Positions 57,260 to 64,000 of a DNA stretch of 64,000 bases are shown piece after piece; position 1 is the stretch's first letter; each line of letters starts with the position of its first letter. Both the position numbers and the translations under genes were made by a program. A model generated the notes under the pieces. The model was not told the origin of the DNA. It searched no databases and was given only the letters and a program-made list of their open reading frames with translations. This DNA comes from Corythucha ciliata (taxonomy: Eukaryota; Arthropoda; Insecta; Hemiptera; Tingidae), in the NCBI GenBank assembly GCA_038030265.1, contig CM075937.1, forward strand, positions 12,896,001 through 12,960,000, given 5' to 3'.

Positions 57260-57672
57260 TTCTATGAGTTTCGTACAAAACTGAGGGTCCTGATCCCCCT
57301 CCCCCACCATTTCACATTATCCGAAGTACTGGATGGAAAAAACTATGCTAAAATCGTGTAAAAAAAAAAAAAAAAAAAATGATACCAAGCTAAAATTCGG
57401 AACAATGCGTTCTGTATAGGTTTCTAGGGGATGGGAGGAGCGCATAGGCAATTTTCCGCAATACAAAATATTCGGACGGAAATTTATAAATAACTGAATG
57501 AAGCCCGGTTCACGCCGATGGCCTGAGACCTTTCCAATTCCGCTCCGATTTCGCTTCCTCGTCTTATAACAAAAATGAACAAGAATGATTTGATGCTAAA
57601 ATATATCAACGATTTGCTCTGGAACAAAGGAATGAAGAGAGGCAGATTAAAACAGGAACATTTTGGTGCACT
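57260..57672. other. upstream of exon 1, possible promoter region
   Basis: Contains an A-run at 57360-57379 and a moderately GC-rich stretch. No TATA box or clear core promoter element can be supported. Confidence 0.3.
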
Positions 57673-57674
57673 CT

Positions 57675-57972
57675 ACCTGAAAAAATAAATCGCATAGACG
57701 CGGCTAAAATTAAGAAAAAGAGATCATTCGCAGTTAATAACATTGAAAAAAATGGCTAATTCGCAGGTTAAATTGAGAACAAATTGATCTCTCGTCACTA
57801 ACATTGAAAACAGAGTTTATTTGCACCTAAAACTGAGAAAAATCGCTTATTCGCAGTTGGAATGTGATATGTGCTATAGTATGCGTTCAAAATTGAGAGA
57901 AAGCGCTAATTCGTAGAGCCATATTTCGCAGCTAAACTTGAGAAAACGGCAATTCGCGGCTTCTGAAGCCGC
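57675..57972 (+). repeat. F1 block, direct
   Basis: About ten F1 units. The last, GCGGCTTCTGAAGCCGCG, abuts the MITE that starts at 57973. Confidence 0.78.
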
Positions 57973-58246
57973 GTGTCCACTGAACGTGCATTGTTGGCAA
58001 ACGTTTGCGATTCCATGCATGGCAACAAAAAACTTCAAGTTCGCACGAACTCGTATTGAATTTATCGGTTTTGATTTTTCGTTGCTTTACTTCAATCGAA
58101 CACGGCACCTTGAAAAGTATCGGCAATGAGGAGACACGGGATGTGGGTGTCATCAGTCCTATAAGACCAAGAAAATCCAGTCAGCTTATAGCAGATTTAA
58201 GAACGGATGAAACCCTGTTCGCGAACAATGCGCGCTCAGTGGACAC
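57973..58246. mobile_element. MITE-like TIR element
   Basis: GTGTCCACTGAACGTGCATT at 57973 pairs with the complementary end at 58246 over about 30 bp with few mismatches. The element is 274 bp and no target duplication is clear. The LINE 3' tail lies only about 20 bp to its right. Confidence 0.6.
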
Positions 58247-58266
58247 AAGAATTTACACGATTTAAG

Positions 58267-58267
<1 letters not shown>

Positions 58268-58304
<37 letters not shown>

Positions 58305-58321
58305 TTTTTTTTTTTTTTTTT
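58268..58321 (-). repeat. LINE 3' tail, A-run plus (TAA)n
   Basis: On the plus strand (TTA)11-12 is followed by about 18 T. This is the 3' terminus of the LINE transcript strand. Confidence 0.85.
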
Positions 58322-58654
58322 ATATATGGCATCGACTACTGTGGTCATTAGCCATTTACGAGGTCAGTAAAAAAATCCAGTGCTGTGCCTATAATCAACC
58401 AATGTACTGAGTCTTATTATTATCATCTCTGTTACGTAAATTCCTACGGCATCAAAAATATCTCTGACTACGCTGTCCAGCATAATATTCTAAGGTAAGT
58501 TTAATTTTTTCCAAATTGTTTACTAAATTTTTTTTTTGCTTCAGGTTTTAAATCGACAACATTTGTAACAAACTACATCACAGATTTCTAACAAGATCAC
58601 AGCCTACAGTATTGGTAGTTTCACTACGTATCGTGTCATATCACAGTAAGTTTC

Positions 58655-61600
58655 CTATATTAATTCAAAAATACCTATTTTTTTCAAGAATTCCAGTACC
58701 TTCCGCTGGTTATCGGCCAGGCTAAGTAATTCCTTATATTCGGGTAAGAGCAAGGGCAGATATTGGCTACGTTGGTCAGCATACTGTGAGCATTCCTCAA
58801 TAATATGCCTTACTGTCAGACTCATATTGCAATGGTCACACAACGGTCGCCGGGCTCCCGTTAGATGATGACCATGTGTCAGCCTACTGTGTCCCGTTTG
58901 GAGACGAATAATCTTAATAGCCTCCAATCTTGTTAAATTTGTTAGATCCTGTTTTTGTGACAGACATGGGATTATATCTCTCAACTGAGAGTTTTTGCCA
59001 CTCCATAATTCTTGCCACTTTTCCCATACTTTCTTTTTAAGCCATATTTTCCCGTCATCAAATCGCACTTCAAGGGTTTCTCTCGCAACTCCCTCATCTG
59101 CAGCTTCTCTGGCAAGCCGGTCAGCTTCCTCATTGCCACGTATTCCCTCGTGGCTGGGTACCCACATGAAGCGCACTTCCTTTTCTTGCCTATTTAGTTC
59201 GTGCAGTCTAAGGAGAATTCTATTAACTAAATCGTCGGACGTTAGTTTATTCTTCAGGGCGAGGAGGGAGCTAAGCGAGTCCGTGAGGATTAATATTTTG
59301 CTGTGAGCTCGGTTGATACAATAGTTAAGCGAATGATGTATTGCATACAACTCGGCTGTGTAGCTCGACGCACTTCTAGGTAACGGGCTGGAGTAGCTGG
59401 CTTCGTTCGATATGTAGCAGCCAAAACCTGTTCCATTATTCGTCTTCGACCCGTCGGTATATACAAAAAGGAAGTCCTCGTACTTTTCGGTCGCTTGTCT
59501 GAATAATGCTATGGACTCACCGGTTGACAGTGGTTTCTTTAGACCCACTTGTAGCGTTAAGTCCAGTTTTACTTTTGGGTACATCCAGGAGTAGATTTTG
59601 TCCTTCCTCTCGAAAACATTAGGCAGCCCTATTTCTAGTTGCCCAAGAGTTTCTGTTAGTCTCACGGGGTACGGCTTCGTTCTTGTCGGCAGCCTAGCAT
59701 AATCGCTTATTCTCCTTGCCTCCAATACATGCTCTCGCAGAAAATGTACGGGGTTTCTCTTTAGCTTGAGTGCGTATTTCATTCTGATCAAACTTCGATG
59801 GAGCTCGGGTGTCAGCCGTGATGTGAGGACGAAGAGATCGTTCACAGGTGTGGTGCGAAAAGCTCCTACGGATATCCTGAGGCCCAGTTGGTAAATTCTA
59901 TCCAACTGTAACAGCCACGATTTCCTTGCTCCGCTATATACTACCGATCCATAATCCATTTTCGCCCTTACCAGACTATCAAAAATCTTCAGCAGGATTT
60001 CCCTATCAGCACCCCATTTATGATTTGAAATAACTTTCATAACTTTCAGGGCCCTTTCACATTTTGCAGCCGTTTCACTTATGTGTTTCCTCCACCTTAA
60101 CTTGTTGTCAAAATGTACACCTAGGAACTTGTGGTATTCTCTAAACTCAATTTCTGTGGCCTGGAGATATAGCGGAGGTGTATTGTGTGCTGTACGTAAT
60201 CGACAGAAATGCATCGCCACTGTTTTTTCTACAGAGAATAACAATCCTGCGAACGCAGCGTTCTCAACGAGTTGGTCGATTGTCAATTGCAGGCGATTTT
60301 CGTCATGGAAGTTGTGCGAATGTCTATAGAAGATGGCCAGATCATCAGCATATATAGATGCCTGAACATGCCTCGGCAAATTCTGGGTTAGATGGTTTAT
60401 TGCTATAAGAAATACGGTAACGCTTAGGACAGACCCTTGAGGGACACCGGTTTCCTGCGTAAATCTGGATGAGAAGGAATTTCCTACTCGGACGACGAAG
60501 TCACGTGTTGTCAGAAAGCTTTTAATAGTCTTCGGTAAGCTACCTTTAAATTTCCATCCATCCAGCTGCTTTAGGACAGCAAAACGGAGCACCCTGTCAA
60601 AGGCGCTTTTAATATCGAAAAAGACGGCAGTCACGTGGTCTCTATCCAAGAATGCGTCTTGCACGATCTGCTCCAAAAATACGAGCTGATCTTCCGTCGA
60701 ATGGCCTTGTCTGAAACCAGTTTGGTACTTGTTTATGAGATTTTTACTCTCCAAAACTTGCATTAGCCTGAAATTTACAAGTTTCTCGTACAGTTTTCCT
60801 ATGCAACTCGTTAATGATATTGGACGGTAGCTTGTGACCCTTTGTGGATCTTTTCCTGTTTTTAATATGGGGATAATGACAGCCTGTTTCCACGCATTCG
60901 GATAGTAACCTACTACCCAAAGCTCATTGAAAAAATCTAATAGCCTGGTCTTATTTGTCCCTGCAATTCTTAAAAGCATTTCGTTTGGCAAGTCATCTAT
61001 TCCCGGTGATTTACGAGAGGGGAGGACAGACAATGCCCGCTCCAACTCGTCGAGCGTGAAAGGGACGTTATACTCCTCCTGAGTCTGGGAGTCGTATGAC
61101 ATATTTCGAGCAGTCTGCTCTTCTATATTGAGCCGAACTTCCCTTGCAGCTGTTACGGAGGCATAATATCTAGCATATTCATTGGCAATATCTATTGAAT
61201 CGCTCAGAATTTCACCATTACTTTCACTAATAATGTAAATAGGGGCTGTGTTTCTCGGGCGACCTTTAAGCGTCCTGATCTTGTCCCATACCTCGGCACT
61301 AGGCGTACTTGAGTTCATGGTCGAGACGTACTCCTCCCACGATTTTCTTTTAGCTTTTTGCTTCAGCAGCCTTTCGTAGGCCCTTTGTTGTTTGAAGGCA
61401 ATGAGATTCTCTGTTGTTGGATGTTTTTTGAAGCGGTTAAATTTTACCTTTTTCTGTCTGTTGGCTTTTTGTATTTCAGAATTCCACCATGGCACGTGTC
61501 GCCCAGCGGAGCTCTTCCATTGTTTTCTTCGAGGTATTGCGTCACGAGCAGCATCCATGATGGCACTTGTGTAGGCCTGTACGTCTTCGTCCAAGTCATG

Positions 61601-62369
61601 AGTCAAGTCCGGTAAGTTTAAAACATTTGTGTACCTTTCCCAGTCTGCTTGTTTAAAAACCCAAGTGCCCTTGCTTTCCTTGAATCGAGTCATACTGTTG
61701 TTGTGTTTTATCAATATAGGAAAGTGGTCCGATTGATGCAGTTCCGGCAGAACTATCCACTCGAAGTCAGCGGATAACGAGGAGCTAGCTATACTTAGAT
61801 CGATAGCATCGAAGGAACCCGTGCTTGCCGTGAAATGCGTGGGACGCCCGTCATTCAAGGTTATAAGTTGCAAATCGCTCAGCAAAGACTCCAGAACGCA
61901 ACCAGAGGTGGTAGAACGTCTGGAACCCCACGATACGTGATGGACATTCACATCTGACAGAATTAGTACCGGTGCTGGGAGTGAGCTAATAAACCGTCGA
62001 ACGTCGCCCACGTCCCATCGTTGGTCTGGTAAGTATAAAGAGCATATTGTCAACGGGCACGGCACCTCAATTCTGATCACTATCGCTTGCAGGAGTGATA
62101 TCCCTGCAGCTAATAAACTCTTTACAGAACAATGCCACACCTCCGTGCCGTCTTCCTCCAGGAGCCACGGCACAGGATCTCAAGAAAGACGTATAACCTG
62201 GAATAGAAGCCGTCATGCTGTCCGAGAAGTGCGTTTCCTGCAAAGCCATAACAATGGGATCGTACTGGTGAATAATTGATTTCAGTTCGTCCAAGCGTTT
62301 ATGGTACCCTCTCAGATTCCATTGTAAAAAATAAGTGTAACATTCTTTATTATCACTTGGATTATTCAT
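58655..62369 (-). pseudogene. LINE ORF2: endonuclease, reverse transcriptase, RNase H (frameshifted)
   Basis: The likely start is ATG at 62369-62367. The first part (to 62067) carries the endonuclease N-terminus: LQWNLRG, then QETHF, then HGGVALFCKE. The rest is in another frame, 62173-58655 (1172 codons). Numbered in that frame: SDVNVHH 73-79 and SDHFP 148-152 complete the endonuclease; RT spans about 420-695 with FFDIKSAFD (Asp520) and YADD (608-611); RNase H has Asp907, Glu941, Asp965, Asp1017; a CCHC finger is C1112, C1115, H1123, C1128. All catalytic residues are present. The frames must be joined by one indel near 62085-62105, so this copy does not encode an intact protein as read. Confidence 0.92.
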
Positions 62370-62411
62370 AATTAAACACAATTTTTTGCTTTCTCATTTT
62401 TGCTGTTCTTT

Positions 62412-63812
62412 TCATTTCCTTCTTCCACGTGCTCGCTGCTCCTTCCACGAACCTCTCTTCCTCCCCTTTTTCCATCCTTTTTTGCTTGAGTGTGAGGATT
62501 CAGTATCCTCACTATCCTCAGCTGCGTCAATATTCTCCTTTTCGGAGAACGGGGAATTCCCGGCCCCATTTTCAGGGACGATATTCTGGGCATCGTTCAA
62601 GACCTTCTCCCACTCACTCTTTGATGACCCTGCATTCCCTGAATCTTGTTCTACTTGTTTTTTTATCGGCCTTTCAGCTGACGGAAGTGTACCCCTCGAA
62701 GTAAGAGCATCCTGCGGTTTACTATTTCTAGTTCTAGTTACTATTCTTTCGAGGTCTGTGACATTTATTGCTCTTGCACGAACGTCACGCGGCAGTGCAT
62801 ATGGCGACGGCGTATCGGCGTGCGCGCGTGACGGCATTTGCTATTTAGTAGTACTGTCATCAGGTTCAGGAACTCGATTTCTCACGGACACGCCGGTTAC
62901 GTTTGTGCCTTCTGCGACCCTCCGAGCATAGGACAGATTAGGCCTCGACATGTTGCCACTTCTTTGTAACAATCTAGCTTCCTTGAAACTACAGTCATTT
63001 TCAACCATTAGGCGTTGGGTTTCTTGCTCAAACTTATAAGTGGGGCACTGCCTCCACGTCGCCGTGTGCCCCTCGCCGCAATTCAAGCAGACCCGGGGCT
63101 CTTGGCATTGTTGCTCTTCGTGCTTCGGCAGTCCACATGAACAGTATTCGTATTTCGAGTTGCATCGTATGCTAATGTGGCCGAATTTCAAGCAACGGAA
63201 ACATTTCCGCGGTGCAGGAATATATTTCCTGACTTTAAACCTTTGACATGCACCCGTGACGTAGTTAGGCACATTCCTGCCTTTAAAGGTTAGTACAGCT
63301 GTGGCAGTCTTGACTTCCTTGTCTCCTTCCTTCTTTCTTATTATTCTGGCCTCGATAACTCCAGCTTCACTGAAAACATCAACCAACTCAGCTTCTTCAG
63401 CATATTTAATTTCGTAGTCATTTACTACTCCCTTTACAGTATTATAATTAACAGGAGCGTCGACTGGGACTTCGAAACCTCCAAGTTTTTCCAAGTTCTT
63501 TACCTTGGGAGCTTGGTCTTTTTCGGCGATCACAATCAATAAGGAACCATTCGACAGTTTCCTAAAGTTTTCCACGTTGCCTATGGCATTTATTATCTCT
63601 CTGGCCAGTTTAAACTTCGATACTTCTTTGAAAGATCCCTCCTTCGGCTTCACTGAGAAAGAGCGTTCCCATTCCCCTGTTCCGCCCATTCGAGATTTAC
63701 TTTCGGTCGACTCATCTGAAAGCAGCTCGTTTCTATACTGCTCACGTCTTTTTCGATTTTCGCTCATTTTATCTTTTGGGGATCGTGCCTTTTTTTTCGT
63801 TGGAGGATTCAC
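62412..63812 (-). pseudogene. LINE ORF1: CCHC nucleocapsid-like protein with in-frame TAG
   Basis: The 63812-62841 segment has 323 codons with three zinc knuckles (C204/C207/H212/C217, C224/C226/H231/C236, C242/C245/H249/C256), typical of RNA-binding ORF1 of I-like LINEs. TAG at 62843-62841 is followed in the same frame by CAA ATG and 141 more codons to 62412, with a basic lysine/arginine-rich end (KKGWKKGRKRGSWKEQ). ORF1 was therefore probably about 465 codons and is broken by one stop. The first codon at 63812 is GTG; the first ATG in frame is at 63767. An upstream segment in another frame (63997-63809) also looks coding. Confidence 0.85.
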
Positions 63813-64000
63813 GAATAAGTCTTTCTTTTCCTCTCACTTTCGTTACCTGAAAACGAATAGGAGCCTAAATTTCCTGCATTTGAAGAAACATTATCGTTTC
63901 CATTCTCATTACACTTTCCTGTTGACAGTTCCACCTCTTTTGGTGGAGTTCTCAATGTCAATGTTTGACGCCTAAAAGGGTCTTTAGTGCCCTCCACAGT
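63809..64000 (-). pseudogene. probable ORF1 N-terminal part in shifted frame (runs off right edge)
   Basis: This is open from the right edge to TGA at 63811-63809 (VELSTGKCNENGNDN, then GNLGSYSFSGNESERK). Composition and position suggest it is the N-terminal continuation of ORF1. The purine-rich stretch GAGAGGAAAAGAAAG, just before the switch, is a likely indel site. Alternatively it is 5'UTR and ORF1 starts at the ATG at 63767. Confidence 0.45.

Larger units (their letters stand above)
58268..64000 (-). mobile_element. I-clade-like LINE, nearly complete, 5' end beyond window
   Basis: On the minus strand, in order: ORF1 with CCHC knuckles, then ORF2 with apurinic endonuclease, reverse transcriptase, RNase H and a terminal CCHC finger, then a ~330-bp 3'UTR and a tail of about 20 A followed by (TAA)n (58268-58321). 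RNase H plus a TAA-type tail is characteristic of the I clade and relatives. An in-frame stop in ORF1 and frame breaks indicate a recently inactivated copy, or assembly errors. The 5'UTR and possibly the true ORF1 start are outside the window. Confidence 0.9.

Noticed and set aside
62386..62931. 181-codon plus-strand ORF opposite the LINE
   Set aside because: Antisense shadow of LINE ORF1; codon pattern fits the minus-strand protein.

Overview
The window is eukaryotic nuclear DNA from an invertebrate, most likely an arthropod. It is AT-rich, has very little coding sequence, GT/AG introns, an I-type LINE with RNase H, an R1-type LINE remnant, a Penelope-like element remnant and many small fold-back DNA transposons. 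I cannot name the species from sequence alone.

Layout. The left edge (1-333, minus) is the 3' part of a Penelope-like reverse transcriptase. Nearly all the rest (about 3.2-57.3 kb) reads best as one minus-strand gene with very long introns. Its last four coding exons lie close together at 3,498-4,830, a fifth is at 8,613-8,665, and candidate upstream exons are at 53,186-53,268, 55,880-55,912 and 57,145-57,259. Spliced in order with every reading phase kept, they give a predicted protein of about 307 residues with an AT-hook-like basic patch. I do not recognise the family. No long ORF marks this gene because no coding exon exceeds 269 bp. The right edge (58,268-64,000, minus) is a long I-clade-like LINE with ORF1, ORF2 and a (TAA)n tail. 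It carries an in-frame stop in ORF1 and a frameshift in the endonuclease region.

The introns hold three families of degenerate ~29-34 bp repeats, called here F1, F2 and F3. They occur in more than 25 blocks in both orientations and share a TTCGCG...CTAAAA core. Distant F1 blocks are colinear unit by unit, so they behave as copies of a longer interspersed element rather than as locally grown minisatellites. Between them lie fold-back/MITE elements (15.15, 30.2, 34.8, 37.2, 39.2, 44.9, 51.6 and 58.0 kb), several with a visible TA or TAA target duplication, an R1 LINE fragment (28.9-30.07 kb), and a divergent tRNA pair in a near-perfect palindrome (23.08-23.45 kb).

Functionally the window is one regulated-looking nuclear-protein gene whose transcription unit has been inflated about 60-fold by repeats. 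Because inverted repeat copies would sit in the same pre-mRNA, they could form long intramolecular duplexes; that is inference.
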